This document shows, piece by piece, positions 24,607-33,686 of a stretch of DNA of 64,000 nt; the first letter of the stretch is position 1, and each line of letters opens with the position of its first letter. The notes beneath the pieces were generated by a model. It did no database searches and was not told the origin of the DNA. It worked only from the letters and a program-made list of their open reading frames with translations. The position numbers and the translations under genes are program-made. Source of the stretch: CADEDV01 sp964412375 (lineage in GTDB: Bacteria; Bacteroidota; Bacteroidia; Chitinophagales; Chitinophagaceae); NCBI GenBank assembly GCA_964412375.1, contig CAYPOD010000002.1, positions 94,054 through 158,053 on the forward strand, in the 5' to 3' direction.

Positions 24607-27024
24607 TCACTGATTTTTTTCCTTATCTTTTTTCTTAAAGAGGTTTCTTAAGAACCCTTTCTTTTTTTGTTTTTCTTCATCAACGGGTGAACCAATGGGT
24701 TTGGCATCCTTATCTGTTGTGGGTTTAACAATGCTGTCTTTCCGGGGTTTTTCGTCTTCTTTTACCGGCGTTGATTCAGGACCGATATATTCATGCATGA
24801 TCATGTAATCATCCTCTTTTCCAACACCCTGGTCTTCGCCTTCAGCGCCTGGAGGCGGCACTGCATCAATCATATCAAGGATATCGGCACTGTTAATGTA
24901 GTTATCCAGTTCTTCCGGCATAGAAAATCTTGCATCTTTTTCAATGCCCAGTGTTTTATCAGCATAAACTTTTTTAAAGAAATACTCCCAGACAGGCCTG
25001 GCCACTGAGCCGCCATAGAATGCGGAACTTTCAAGGGTGATGAAACGGTCATCGCAACCCACCCATGCGCCGGCCTGCAATTGCGGTGTGAAACCAATGA
25101 ACCAGAAATCAGCGTTGGAATTGGTGGTTCCTGTTTTACCACCCATTTCTGCTGCGCCTAATCTTCCCCGTAACCCGGCAGCGGTTCCTTTGTCAACGGT
25201 ACCCTGCATCATGCGGGCCATTTTATAAGCGGTGGCTTCACTTACTACTTCTTTACGGTTAATGCTGTAATCGAAACGTTTGATGACATTGCCATTCCGG
25301 TCTTCAATCCTGCTGATCATATAGGGTTTGGTAGAAAATCCTCCCCCGGCGAATATGCTGTAGGCCCACATCATTTCATACAATGAAAGATCGCAGGACC
25401 CCAACGATATGGAAGGGTATGGTTCCACTTTTGTGGGTACCTGTAATCGTTCCAGGAATTCAGCAAACTGTTGAGCTCCGACTTGCTTCATGATATATGC
25501 AGTTGCACAGTTCTTGGACCAGGCCAGCGCATTGGCCATGGTGATCACACCACCCGGGCATTTTTTTCCTGCCGGCACCCAGCCGCTGCCCTGGAAGAAC
25601 TGAGCTGTGTTTTCACACTCTGTTTCAGGAGTAAAGCCTCTTTCCTCCATAGCCTGCGTATAAAGCAGCGGTTTGATGGTGGAGCCAACCTGTCTTTTGG
25701 TTTTCAGGTTGACGTGGTCATATTTATATGTTTTGAAATTGATACCCCCCACCCATGCTTTTACTTCACCAGTGATGGGATCCATTACCATAAAACCTGT
25801 CTGCATCATCTGGCGGTGATAGCGGATGGAATCATGAGGGGTCATCAGCGTATCTTTTTCTCTTTTGGCATTCCAGGCAAATACTTTCATCTTGACTTTC
25901 TGGTCAAATGCAGCCCTGATCTCTTTATCGCTCAGCCCGTCTTCGGCCATGTTGCGCCAGCGGTCGCTTTGTTTCATCGCCTTTTCAATAATATCTTCAT
26001 GGTCTTTCCATACGGCGCCGTTTTTCACTCTTGACTGCGACACAAGGGCCTTTTGGAGCGTAGGCATATGCGATGCCACCGCTTCTTCTGCATATTCCTG
26101 CATCCGTGGGTTGATGGTGGTGTAAATTTTTAATCCATCCTGGTAAATATCATAACTGCCGCCGTCAGGTTTTTCAATATCCTTCAGTAACTGTCTTACT
26201 TCATCCCTGAGCACTTCCCGGAAGTATGGGGCATAGCCGGTGTTCTCATCCAGTTTACGATAGTTCAATACAATAGGGCTTGCTTTTAATTTGGTGCCTT
26301 CCTCAGCAGAAATTTTTTTGTTTACGATCATCTGGCTCAGCACTACGTTGCGACGGTCCAATGCAGCTTTGGGATTTCGTCTTGGGTTATAGATCGCATT
26401 ACCCTTCAGCATGCCCACCAGCATAGCGGCTTCTTCCACATTCAGCCTGTCCGGCTCTTTCTGGAAAAAAGTGCGGGAAGCGTTGCGGATGCCGTATACA
26501 TTATCGCCAAACGGAACTGCATTGAGATATAAAGTGATGATTTCTTCTTTGGTAAAATTTCTTTCCAGTTTCACCGCAATGATCCACTCTTTCAGTTTTT
26601 CCAATGCACGGGTGGCCCTGTTTTTACTGCCCTGGTCCAGCAGCGCTTTGGCCAGCTGCTGTGTGATGGTGCTGCCGCCGCCTTGTCGTCCCATCGTGAA
26701 TGTGGCCCGCAATGTTGATTTGAAATCAATGCCGGCATGACTATAGAAGCGTTCATCTTCGGTGGCAATGAGGGCATCCACCACATACCGGGAAATGTCA
26801 CGATATTTCACATTGCTGCGATTGCCCCTTTCTGTATAATATTTCCCCATCAGTGTGCCGTCAACAGCATACACTTCAGATGCCTGCTGGATGCTGGGGT
26901 TTTCCAGTTCTTTCAGCGAAGGCATTTTACCAAAAACGCCAAAATTGGCAAGAATAATGAGCAGGATAAAAGCTCCGAAGCCAAACAAGAAAAGGCGCCA
27001 GAATATCCGGACAGATCTTTTCAT
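24607..27024 (-). CDS. Class A penicillin-binding protein (PBP1A-type)
   Basis: This 805-residue bifunctional peptidoglycan synthase has one N-terminal membrane anchor (about 8-30), a GT51 glycosyltransferase domain (about 60-240) with EDERFYSHAGID and GGSTITQQLAK, and a transpeptidase domain (about 410-670). The transpeptidase motifs SxxK (GSTIKP), SxN (SKNCA) and KTG (GGKTGTTNS) are all intact. The C-terminal tail is rich in Lys, Asp and Glu and probably disordered. It builds and cross-links cell-wall glycan in the periplasm. Confidence 0.95.
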   Translation of the reverse strand: MKRSVRIFWRLFLFGFGAFILLIILANFGVFGKMPSLKELENPSIQQASEVYAVDGTLMGKYYTERGNRSNVKYRDISRYVVDALIATEDERFYSHAGIDFKSTLRATFTMGRQGGGSTITQQLAKALLDQGSKNRATRALEKLKEWIIAVKLERNFTKEEIITLYLNAVPFGDNVYGIRNASRTFFQKEPDRLNVEEAAMLVGMLKGNAIYNPRRNPKAALDRRNVVLSQMIVNKKISAEEGTKLKASPIVLNYRKLDENTGYAPYFREVLRDEVRQLLKDIEKPDGGSYDIYQDGLKIYTTINPRMQEYAEEAVASHMPTLQKALVSQSRVKNGAVWKDHEDIIEKAMKQSDRWRNMAEDGLSDKEIRAAFDQKVKMKVFAWNAKREKDTLMTPHDSIRYHRQMMQTGFMVMDPITGEVKAWVGGINFKTYKYDHVNLKTKRQVGSTIKPLLYTQAMEERGFTPETECENTAQFFQGSGWVPAGKKCPGGVITMANALAWSKNCATAYIMKQVGAQQFAEFLERLQVPTKVEPYPSISLGSCDLSLYEMMWAYSIFAGGGFSTKPYMISRIEDRNGNVIKRFDYSINRKEVVSEATAYKMARMMQGTVDKGTAAGLRGRLGAAEMGGKTGTTNSNADFWFIGFTPQLQAGAWVGCDDRFITLESSAFYGGSVARPVWEYFFKKVYADKTLGIEKDARFSMPEELDNYINSADILDMIDAVPPPGAEGEDQGVGKEDDYMIMHEYIGPESTPVKEDEKPRKDSIVKPTTDKDAKPIGSPVDEEKQKKKGFLRNLFKKKDKEKNQ

Positions 27025-27199
27025 ATGTATTGAATGGTTGTAGTTAGGTGAATTCAGGTTTAGACAGACCGAAATTAAGAAAAAGCAGGCCGGCTATCGA
27101 GAGATGTGCATTAATTTTTTGCCAAAGTCATGGTATCGTGCCACAGCTATACGCTGCGGTAAACGGCGATTCTTAATGTGACCACTGTGCTTAGTGAAT

Positions 27200-30100
27200 T
27201 TAGAACTGATCAGGCCAGCGTTGCTTCAATTGTTTGTTATATTCGTCCAGGTTCTTTTTTTCTTTCAGCACATCGAGGCTGTGTGCGGTGATAATAGAAT
27301 AGCTGTATTTGCCACCTCTTAGCCATGGAATGATTTCCGAAGCCGTTCTTGGTTTTGTCCTGTTAATATAATCAATAGCATCCTGTGCACTTTTAAATGA
27401 ACTGATCAGCAGTAACCGGTTTTCATCATCCAGGTCGCTCAGGTCGGTTTCGAGTTTGGCAACTGCATAGTTTTCCCTGTTATAACGGGCAAAAGCGTTT
27501 CTTGCCTCTGTTACAAAAACCCTGTCCACTTTATTCAGCACCAGCACCACCAGGAAAGGAGCATCGGGGGCAAAGTAGAATTCACCAGGTTTAGCTTGTT
27601 CTTTTACCAACACAGTTTCTGGTTTTGCCACTAAACTATCTTTTGGAGTGTCTGTATTGATAACTGGCGGTATCGTTGCTGAACTGTCAACTGGTACCGG
27701 CGTTTTTGTCAACACTGTGTCTGGCGTTGCAGCCACAGTGTCTTTATCAGCCGGTTTTATTTCTGGCAATTGCACTTGAGGAGTTGTTGAAGTTTTGATT
27801 GAATCAGCAAATGCCGGCAAGTTTACTTTTGTTTCTTTTTCAATTTTAGCTGCCATTGTGTCTTTGACGGCCGTTCTGTTCACTTGCGGAGGCGGCTGTG
27901 TCACCGGTTCAGTGACAACAGGTTTGCGGGGTGTTTCCGCTGGCCTGGTGATGACCAGGTTGCGCAATTCTTCCTCTATCTGGCTGCGACGAGCCAGCAC
28001 ATCAATCAGGTTTTGTGCTTTTTCAGCAAGGGGATTATCACTAAACCGGCTGATAATAGTGTTAAGAATATTGATGGCGGTACTGTCTTTTCGTTCACGG
28101 ATATAATAAACTGATTCTATATACAGCAATTGGGGAGTCCAGTAATTGGTGCCATATTGCTGGTCTGCTTTTTTCTTTTCATCTACGGCTGTTGCAAATT
28201 GTCCTTCTATGAACAGGTCATAGATCCGTTCATAAGTTTTAGTAGCTTCTGTATTTCCTGTTTTTGATTGGGGGTTCTTGCCTGTCGTGACGATAGTGGT
28301 CAGGTTGCTGTTGCCATATTTTTCTGACATCAGTTTTTTGATAGCAGCAGCTTTGGCAACATCACCGTTTTTCTGATAACAATAATAAAGACTGAACAGC
28401 ACTTCATCCATAGGATCAAAATCCGGAAAACGCTGGCGAAGGCCTTCCATGGTTTCCACACCGGCAGCGCAGTCTTCAATTTCCTGTATATAGGCTTTGC
28501 CAAGAATAAACATCGCGGCTTTCACGGAGTCGTTGGATTGTTTTATTGCTTCAGGCGTTAACGGTAATTTGTTATATAACCCGTCAAAAGTGGCTTCCTG
28601 TGGCCCGCTTTGGTCGCTGTTCCCCTGCGCAAGAAAAGGTCCGCCGGCAGGCATATTCCTGTTTTGCATACCAGCAGCAATGGCGGCGCTGCGTCGCCAG
28701 TTGTCAGTGTTGGGCCGGTTGCCCCATTTTGATTTAAAATCAGTTGCACCTTTCTGTCTTGAATTTGCATTATAGAAATACCATTCGCCTTTTGTTTCAT
28801 TACTGCCAAAGAGAGTAGGGGCCACCACCGGTGGCAAAGAAGAGCCAGTCGTGAAACTTTCATCTTTCAATCCTTGTTGCTTGCGCAACTGTTTCACCAG
28901 CTTTTTTACAAAATCCTGTCTTTCGTCTTCGGGTAATGCCGCAATCCGTTGCAAACTATCCTGTCTTTCGATCACCTCTATACTGGATGCGACTTTCCCC
29001 AACATTACTTTGCGGCTTTCAATATTCTCCGGGTTTTTCAGTTCGGGATCATCCAGCCGGATGCTGTCGTAAAAATTGTAAGACTGTCGGTATTGTTTTT
29101 TTGCGTAGGCCAGCTCAGCCAATTGCAAAAATGCCTTGTTGCGCTGCGAAAGATTATTGGAAGCTACCTGTGTGCTTTTCAGCAGCAGGGGCAGGGCGCC
29201 ATCCACATTATTTCGCTCCAGTTCCATCTGTGCAGCCATGTAGTAAATGATGTCGCGGTAGTCAACATATTTATCTCTTTTGGCCATCCGCAGCAGTTCA
29301 GCAATATTTTTATCAATATAATTTTCACCACCGTCTTTTTTCACCCGAATAGAAGATAATCTCGCATACACTTCAAGGATCGGGTCTGTGGTGTGACTGA
29401 TGGCTTTGCTGAAATATTTTTCTGATTCATTATGGTTACCAGCCAATTCATACAATTGCGCCAGCAGGTACTCCCACCTGGCTCTTTCCTGTTTGCTGCC
29501 GGCATTGTCCAATGCTTTTTCCAGGTGCACTGCAGCGCTGTCCCACATATTTTGTTTGTAAAACCAGAATGCCTGCACTTCTTCCAGGTCATTGTGCAGG
29601 CGTTTGGGAAAAACAGGGTCGTTGCGCAGGGTGACAATCAGGCTGGCTGCTTCAGCAAACTGGTCCTGTGACAGGTAATTTCTTATCTGCCAGATAAAAG
29701 CATCGTTTCGGCTGGGAGGTTGTGAGAATATTTTCTTTGCCAGGCTGCTTTTTTCTTTGGTAGCAATGCTTAAAGCTGAATTGCCGTCCCGGCTGCTGCC
29801 GATGGTTTTGTAATAACCATCTTTTTCTTTTTCAGCAAATGCATAGTTGATGTACTGGAACATCAGGAAAGCTGAATCAAATTCCTTGCGGAAATAGTAA
29901 GCGGCTCCCCAAAGCAGGTAAAGGTTATCTATCCAGTCATTGCGCAGGTCATGCAGGGCAATGCCACTTTGAGATTTGTAAGAAACGGAATCTAACTGAA
30001 TGCTGTCAGCAGCGGTGGCATCCAGGCTGTAATTGTAAAACGGGAGCAAAACGGAGTAATCTTCCTTGAATGCCGCTTTTGCTTTTTCAAGAACCTCGTT

Positions 30101-30331
30101 CAGTTTGTTATTCGCATTGAAAAAATAGTTGTAGTGGGTGCCTGTGTTCTGGAAAAAACGCCGCATGGTTGTAAACTTCTTATCCTCCCTTTCAGACTGC
30201 AACACCCGTTCTTCGTATTCTTTGGGTTTGGTGATGTTGAGGGTGGTGCCCATCTGCCCGAATACGCTGCCTGCAAGCAGGTTGAAGACAAAAAAGAAGA
30301 CTGCAGTTATGGTATTTCGGGTGAATTGCAT
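27200..30331 (-). CDS. SprE/PorW-like TPR protein of the type IX secretion system
   Basis: This protein of about 1043 residues has a signal sequence (about 1-25), TPR-rich helices over much of residues 80-700, a Pro/Thr/Val-rich linker (about 790-920) and a conserved C-terminal domain (about 925-1043). The early segments HYNYFFNANNKLNE, LLPFYNY and HDLRNDWIDNLYLLWGAAYY look like SprE/PorW, a component needed for T9SS secretion and gliding in Bacteroidota. A TTG start at 30343 would overlap a -7 element, so the ATG at 30331 is preferred. At least two T9SS cargo proteins are encoded nearby. Confidence 0.85.
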   Translation of the reverse strand: MQFTRNTITAVFFFVFNLLAGSVFGQMGTTLNITKPKEYEERVLQSEREDKKFTTMRRFFQNTGTHYNYFFNANNKLNEVLEKAKAAFKEDYSVLLPFYNYSLDATAADSIQLDSVSYKSQSGIALHDLRNDWIDNLYLLWGAAYYFRKEFDSAFLMFQYINYAFAEKEKDGYYKTIGSSRDGNSALSIATKEKSSLAKKIFSQPPSRNDAFIWQIRNYLSQDQFAEAASLIVTLRNDPVFPKRLHNDLEEVQAFWFYKQNMWDSAAVHLEKALDNAGSKQERARWEYLLAQLYELAGNHNESEKYFSKAISHTTDPILEVYARLSSIRVKKDGGENYIDKNIAELLRMAKRDKYVDYRDIIYYMAAQMELERNNVDGALPLLLKSTQVASNNLSQRNKAFLQLAELAYAKKQYRQSYNFYDSIRLDDPELKNPENIESRKVMLGKVASSIEVIERQDSLQRIAALPEDERQDFVKKLVKQLRKQQGLKDESFTTGSSLPPVVAPTLFGSNETKGEWYFYNANSRQKGATDFKSKWGNRPNTDNWRRSAAIAAGMQNRNMPAGGPFLAQGNSDQSGPQEATFDGLYNKLPLTPEAIKQSNDSVKAAMFILGKAYIQEIEDCAAGVETMEGLRQRFPDFDPMDEVLFSLYYCYQKNGDVAKAAAIKKLMSEKYGNSNLTTIVTTGKNPQSKTGNTEATKTYERIYDLFIEGQFATAVDEKKKADQQYGTNYWTPQLLYIESVYYIRERKDSTAINILNTIISRFSDNPLAEKAQNLIDVLARRSQIEEELRNLVITRPAETPRKPVVTEPVTQPPPQVNRTAVKDTMAAKIEKETKVNLPAFADSIKTSTTPQVQLPEIKPADKDTVAATPDTVLTKTPVPVDSSATIPPVINTDTPKDSLVAKPETVLVKEQAKPGEFYFAPDAPFLVVLVLNKVDRVFVTEARNAFARYNRENYAVAKLETDLSDLDDENRLLLISSFKSAQDAIDYINRTKPRTASEIIPWLRGGKYSYSIITAHSLDVLKEKKNLDEYNKQLKQRWPDQF

Positions 30332-30340
30332 TTTCCGGCG

Positions 30341-30348
30341 CAAAACTA
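30341..30348 (-). promoter_or_regulatory. Bacteroidota -7 promoter element of the sprE/porW-like gene (TAGTTTTG)
   Basis: An exact TAnnTTTG match ends 10 bases before the ATG at 30331, leaving a leader of only about 5 bases. It excludes the upstream TTG as a start. Confidence 0.6.
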
Positions 30349-30476
30349 ATGTCTTAATAACTGAATTTCAGATATTTTAGTATAAAAATACCCCACTTTT
30401 TTTCTGCTTTTTTGATGGGTGGGGGCTGTCAAAACCAATCTGCATTCCTTACCTTTAAAGCCTTTAAAAATCTACT

Positions 30477-30872
30477 ATGGCAAAACTGGAAGCCGGACCG
30501 ACCCTGAAACGGCTTAGAAACCGTTACCGGCTGGTAGTCATGAATGATGACACATATGAGGAAGTCGTGACCTTTAAATTATCCAGGTTGAGCGTTTATG
30601 TAATGTTGAGCACAATTTTTGTTGTTTTGGTTGGCCTGACTGTTGCCCTGATCGTTTTTACACCGCTGAAATATTATATTCCGGGGTATGATGACCTGAA
30701 GATCGGCCGGGAATACAGGGAAATGAAATACAGGGTGGATTCTCTGGAAAAGCAGGTTTTATACCAAACTAACTACATCAACAATATCCGTCAGGTACTT
30801 AAAGGCGATGCAACAATTGTGCTGGACACAACGGAGTTGAATGTACCTAAACCAGAAATTTCTAATGACTAA
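30477..30872 (+). CDS. Membrane protein resembling the N-terminus of M23 peptidases, without the peptidase domain
   Basis: This 131-residue protein has a basic cytoplasmic start, an RYRLVVMNDDTYEEV segment, one membrane helix (about 40-65), an FTPLKYYIPGYDD loop and a coiled coil (about 80-110). In Bacteroidota this same N-terminal pattern precedes a LytM/M23 endopeptidase in bactofilin-linked genes, but here the gene stops before any HxxxD or HxH zinc motif. It is the first gene of a tight operon, and bactofilin follows after 9 bases. It may anchor or regulate the bactofilin scaffold, which is an inference. The start is the ATG after a near-consensus TACCTTTA element. Confidence 0.75.
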   Translation: MAKLEAGPTLKRLRNRYRLVVMNDDTYEEVVTFKLSRLSVYVMLSTIFVVLVGLTVALIVFTPLKYYIPGYDDLKIGREYREMKYRVDSLEKQVLYQTNYINNIRQVLKGDATIVLDTTELNVPKPEISND

Positions 30873-30881
30873 TCAATACCT

Positions 30882-31298
30882 ATGTTTAATAGTAAAAACA
30901 AAACCGATATGCAGCCAGAAAAAACAAATGGCGCCAACGGCACCACACTCATCGGCCATGGTACTACGCTGAAAGGCGACATCAGCAGCAGCAGTGATAT
31001 CCGCATTGACGGAAACATCATTGGCAATGTGCATAGTTCCGCCAAAATTGTGATTGGTGCCAACGGCTCGGTGGAAGGCGATGTAAGCGGCACCCAAGCC
31101 GATGTTGTAGGCAAAGTATCCGGCAACATCCGGGCTAAAGACCTGCTGCAGCTAAGGGGCGATTGTGTTGTAACCGGAAACCTTTATGCCGGCAAATTGC
31201 AGGTGGAACCATCTGCCACCTTCAACGGGCAGTGTCACATGGGCGCCAACGTGGTGGAAATGAGCAATGGCCATGAACAAGCGGCCGCCGTCCAATAA
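30882..31298 (+). CDS. Bactofilin
   Basis: This 138-residue polymer-forming protein has a central right-handed beta-helix with regularly spaced Gly and Val repeats (LKGDI, RIDGNIIGNV, GANGSVEGDV, GKVSGNI, RGDCVVTGNL) flanked by short polar tails. Bactofilins self-assemble into filaments at the inner membrane and organise cell-wall enzymes. The tail overlaps the next gene by 32 bases. Its upstream partner lacks the usual M23 peptidase domain. Confidence 0.92.
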   Translation: MFNSKNKTDMQPEKTNGANGTTLIGHGTTLKGDISSSSDIRIDGNIIGNVHSSAKIVIGANGSVEGDVSGTQADVVGKVSGNIRAKDLLQLRGDCVVTGNLYAGKLQVEPSATFNGQCHMGANVVEMSNGHEQAAAVQ

Positions 31299-31503
31299 AA
31301 ACCGGGATCTTTTACGGTATGCAGGTTTGGGCACACAGATACTGGTGGCCCTAGTGATCGCTGTGTTTGCCGGTCTGCGAACAGACCGCTGGCTGCATAC
31401 ACTTCCTTTGTTTTCCTGTGCATTACCTTTGCTCGTCCTCGCCGGAATGTTTTACAAATTATTCCGGGAAACCGGGACCAAAAAGGATAATGAATCAAAA
31501 TAG
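31267..31503 (+). CDS. AtpZ/AtpI-family small membrane protein
   Basis: This 78-residue protein has two membrane segments and the LRYAGLGTQILVALVIAVFAG pattern typical of AtpZ/AtpI, a small accessory protein of F-type ATP synthase. A second ATG lies two codons in, at 31273. It overlaps the end of the bactofilin gene by 32 bases, and its end overlaps the next gene by 14 bases. In many Bacteroidota the same pair sits just before atpB, but here no ATP synthase subunits follow within the window. Confidence 0.8.
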   Translation: MAMNKRPPSNKNRDLLRYAGLGTQILVALVIAVFAGLRTDRWLHTLPLFSCALPLLVLAGMFYKLFRETGTKKDNESK

Positions 31504-31891
31504 CTTTCGGTCGCTGCGCCCGGTATTGATAGTATTTGTTGCGCTGAGTGGTTTTTTTGTGGCGGGTAAACAACTGCTGGAAAAATGGGGTTTTGACAGG
31601 GATGTGCTGATCTCGGGGAATTTCTTACTGCTATTACTCACTGTCTTTTCGTTTTGGTTGTTGCACCGGGGAATGAAGTCCGTCAATCCACAGGCATTTG
31701 TAAGGGCTGTTTATGGCAGTTTCATCATCAAGTTTTTTGTGATCGCCATTGCGGCATTCATTTATATTATGGTCACTAAAAAAAATGTGAACAAACCATC
31801 GCTGTTCACCTGCATGGGACTTTACATGCTTTACACCATTCTTGAAGTTTCTATCCTGACAAAGCTGCTGAAGCAAAAAAAGAATGCCTAA
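31490..31891 (+). CDS. Four-helix membrane protein, ATP synthase I-like
   Basis: From the ATG at 31490 this is a 133-residue protein with four hydrophobic segments. The overlap with AtpZ (14 bases) and with the SprT-like gene (8 bases) implies translational coupling. The shape and position match the small membrane protein found between AtpZ and AtpB in other Bacteroidota. No catalytic motif is present. A longer frame starting at 31367 runs inside the AtpZ gene and is not supported. Confidence 0.75.
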   Translation: MNQNSFRSLRPVLIVFVALSGFFVAGKQLLEKWGFDRDVLISGNFLLLLLTVFSFWLLHRGMKSVNPQAFVRAVYGSFIIKFFVIAIAAFIYIMVTKKNVNKPSLFTCMGLYMLYTILEVSILTKLLKQKKNA

Positions 31892-32510
31892 AAAAGAAGT
31901 TCCTATCGCACAGTTACAGGATTATTTGCCACCCGGCACCTATGAGCCGGTGCTGCACTACCTGCGCCAGTTCAAAGTACACCTAACGGTGGCGAGGGAA
32001 CGAAAATCGGTGCTGGGTGATTACCGCCATCGCACCCATCATGCCAATCACCGCATCAGTGTGAACGGCAACCTGAACAAATTTGCTTTTCTCATCACCC
32101 TGCTGCACGAACTGGCTCACCTGCTCACCTTTGAACAGTTTGGCAACAAGGTGATGGCGCATGGCAAAGAATGGAAAATTATTTACGGGCAGTTGCTACA
32201 GCAATTCCTGCAACATCATATTTTTCCCCCTGATATTGAAAAGGAGTTGCTGCAATCGCTAAGCAATCCGGCGGCCAGCAGTTGCGCCGAAGATGGATTA
32301 TTAAGGGTGCTGAGAAAATATGATGCAAAAGAAAGTCATCACCGGTTATTGGAAGAACTGCCGACAGGTAATATTTTCAGGATTCATGATGGCCGCATTT
32401 TTAAAAAAGGAGAAAAAATGCGGAAACGGTTCAAATGTGTGGAAGTGTCAACAGGCAGGGTCTATTTATTCAGCCCTGTGTATGAAGTGGAGTCAATAGA
32501 CCACAGTTAA
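31884..32510 (+). CDS. SprT-like zinc metalloprotease domain protein
   Basis: This 208-residue protein has the SprT-type HELAH motif at His75, Glu76 and His79, a later LAHLLTFEQFG segment and a basic C-terminal region. SprT-like proteins are zinc-binding and related to the Spartan/Wss1 DNA-protein crosslink proteases, but the bacterial role is poorly known. It is the last gene of the bactofilin-AtpZ operon, overlapping the preceding gene by 8 bases. The stop codon lies at the start of an inverted repeat. Confidence 0.85.
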   Translation: MPKKEVPIAQLQDYLPPGTYEPVLHYLRQFKVHLTVARERKSVLGDYRHRTHHANHRISVNGNLNKFAFLITLLHELAHLLTFEQFGNKVMAHGKEWKIIYGQLLQQFLQHHIFPPDIEKELLQSLSNPAASSCAEDGLLRVLRKYDAKESHHRLLEELPTGNIFRIHDGRIFKKGEKMRKRFKCVEVSTGRVYLFSPVYEVESIDHS

Positions 32511-32661
32511 CAGTCCACAGCTGATTCCGACAATTCATAATTTCATTCTAGGTTTGAAGTTGATGCAAGGAAATTGTACTTTAAATAAAGAGCAGGGCCG
32601 GGTCATTAACAAAAACAAACTTCTCTGTTCAGTAGAATACTGTGGACTATGGTCTGTTGAC
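32492..32661. repeat. Long-range imperfect inverted repeat
   Basis: The arms are at 32492-32520 and 32640-32661. Both contain GTCAA-AGACCA-AG and TCCACAG blocks in opposite orientation; the left arm has an 8-base insert and overlaps the SprT-like stop codon. The enclosed about 120 bases are AT-rich and without an open frame. It resembles a short dispersed element or a long-stem terminator. Confidence 0.5.
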
Positions 32662-32682
32662 CCTGCCTGTCCGGCAGGCAGG
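32662..32682. repeat. Palindromic GC-rich repeat (CCTGCCTG core)
   Basis: The arms CCTGCCTG and CAGGCAGG (32662-32669 with 32675-32682) flank five bases. This matches the style of short palindromes scattered through Bacteroidota genomes. It sits beside the inverted repeat and before the convergent DUF2279 gene. Confidence 0.6.
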
Positions 32683-32692
32683 CGTTAACAGC

Positions 32693-33679
32693 TCAGAAAT
32701 ACAAAGCATAAGCTCTGAATTTTCCTTTGCTGTCTAGCATCAGTGCCGGCGACGGACATTTAAAAGAATTAAGGAATGAAAAAGCTGTTTTCAGAAATTT
32801 ACTTTTGGTGGGTATTTTGCTGAAATCAATATCAGGTGCTAAATAGAATTGTCTTTTTCGCTGGATATCATATCGTGTTATCTCATTGCCCAGTTCATCT
32901 TCCCATTTATTTTCAAATCCCCCAAACATCCCGTCTGCTCCATAACCTGCAGCAACATTCAGCCAGGCAGGTAAGTTAGATTTGGGAAAAAAAGATTTCA
33001 GGTTGGCACTGAGCCAATAGGTTTGTGCATTGTAGTCCTTCAGCATTCTTTCAGACCAGCTTTTACCAAAAAGATCATTGGCTCTTTCTTCCAATTGCGA
33101 TTCGTTGTAACGATTGCGGTGAAATGAAAATTTAAGTTGAATGCGTTGTTCCTGCCAGCCTGTTTCCTGTGCGATGAAGAGACCTGAGCCAAAAAGGTTC
33201 GCTCCCATATCGGACCAGCTCCAGCCCCATTCAGCAGAGTGGCCATCCAGAATTTCGATCACGGTGAGATAAGCGGTACTGCTAAGGCCACCGATCCAGG
33301 CAGCTTTTTTTGAAGAAACACCTGCCCAGCGCCACATGGCGGCAGAGCCACGGGCCGCATTAAAGGCAGCCCAGCTATGCCCGGCTTTATCCATTTGCAG
33401 CCATTCCTTGCTGTCGTTGAATGTATGAAAAGAAGTTCTCGGATAGTTTTTATACCAGGTGTTATTAAAAAGTATCAGTGATGTACCGTAACCAGCAACA
33501 TTGAGACCGCCGATAAGCCATTGACGGGTTTTGTAATGTTTGTTGGAGTTGACAAGGCTGTCGGTCGGTTGCTGCGGCTGAGCCATTGTTGCATACGAGC
33601 CGCACAACAGCAACAGTATGAGTTTTGCTGCGGGTAACGATAAAGGTTTTTGACCAGAAAGAAATCGGATTCGAAGCAT
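32693..33679 (-). CDS. DUF2279-family exported protein
   Basis: From the ATG at 33679 this 328-residue protein has a signal-like N-terminus (about residues 1-33) and a DUF2279 (YfiM-like) core at about 60-170. Recognisable segments include DKAGHSWAAF and EWGWSWSDMGANLFG, with small-residue-rich hydrophobic stretches that suggest membrane association. Function is not established. A -7 element at 33687-33694 overlaps any longer reading, so the ATG at 33679 is chosen, giving a nearly leaderless message. The divergent phosphohexomutase gene starts 84 bases away. Confidence 0.82.
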   Translation of the reverse strand: MLRIRFLSGQKPLSLPAAKLILLLLCGSYATMAQPQQPTDSLVNSNKHYKTRQWLIGGLNVAGYGTSLILFNNTWYKNYPRTSFHTFNDSKEWLQMDKAGHSWAAFNAARGSAAMWRWAGVSSKKAAWIGGLSSTAYLTVIEILDGHSAEWGWSWSDMGANLFGSGLFIAQETGWQEQRIQLKFSFHRNRYNESQLEERANDLFGKSWSERMLKDYNAQTYWLSANLKSFFPKSNLPAWLNVAAGYGADGMFGGFENKWEDELGNEITRYDIQRKRQFYLAPDIDFSKIPTKSKFLKTAFSFLNSFKCPSPALMLDSKGKFRAYALYF

Positions 33680-33686
33680 ACAACAG

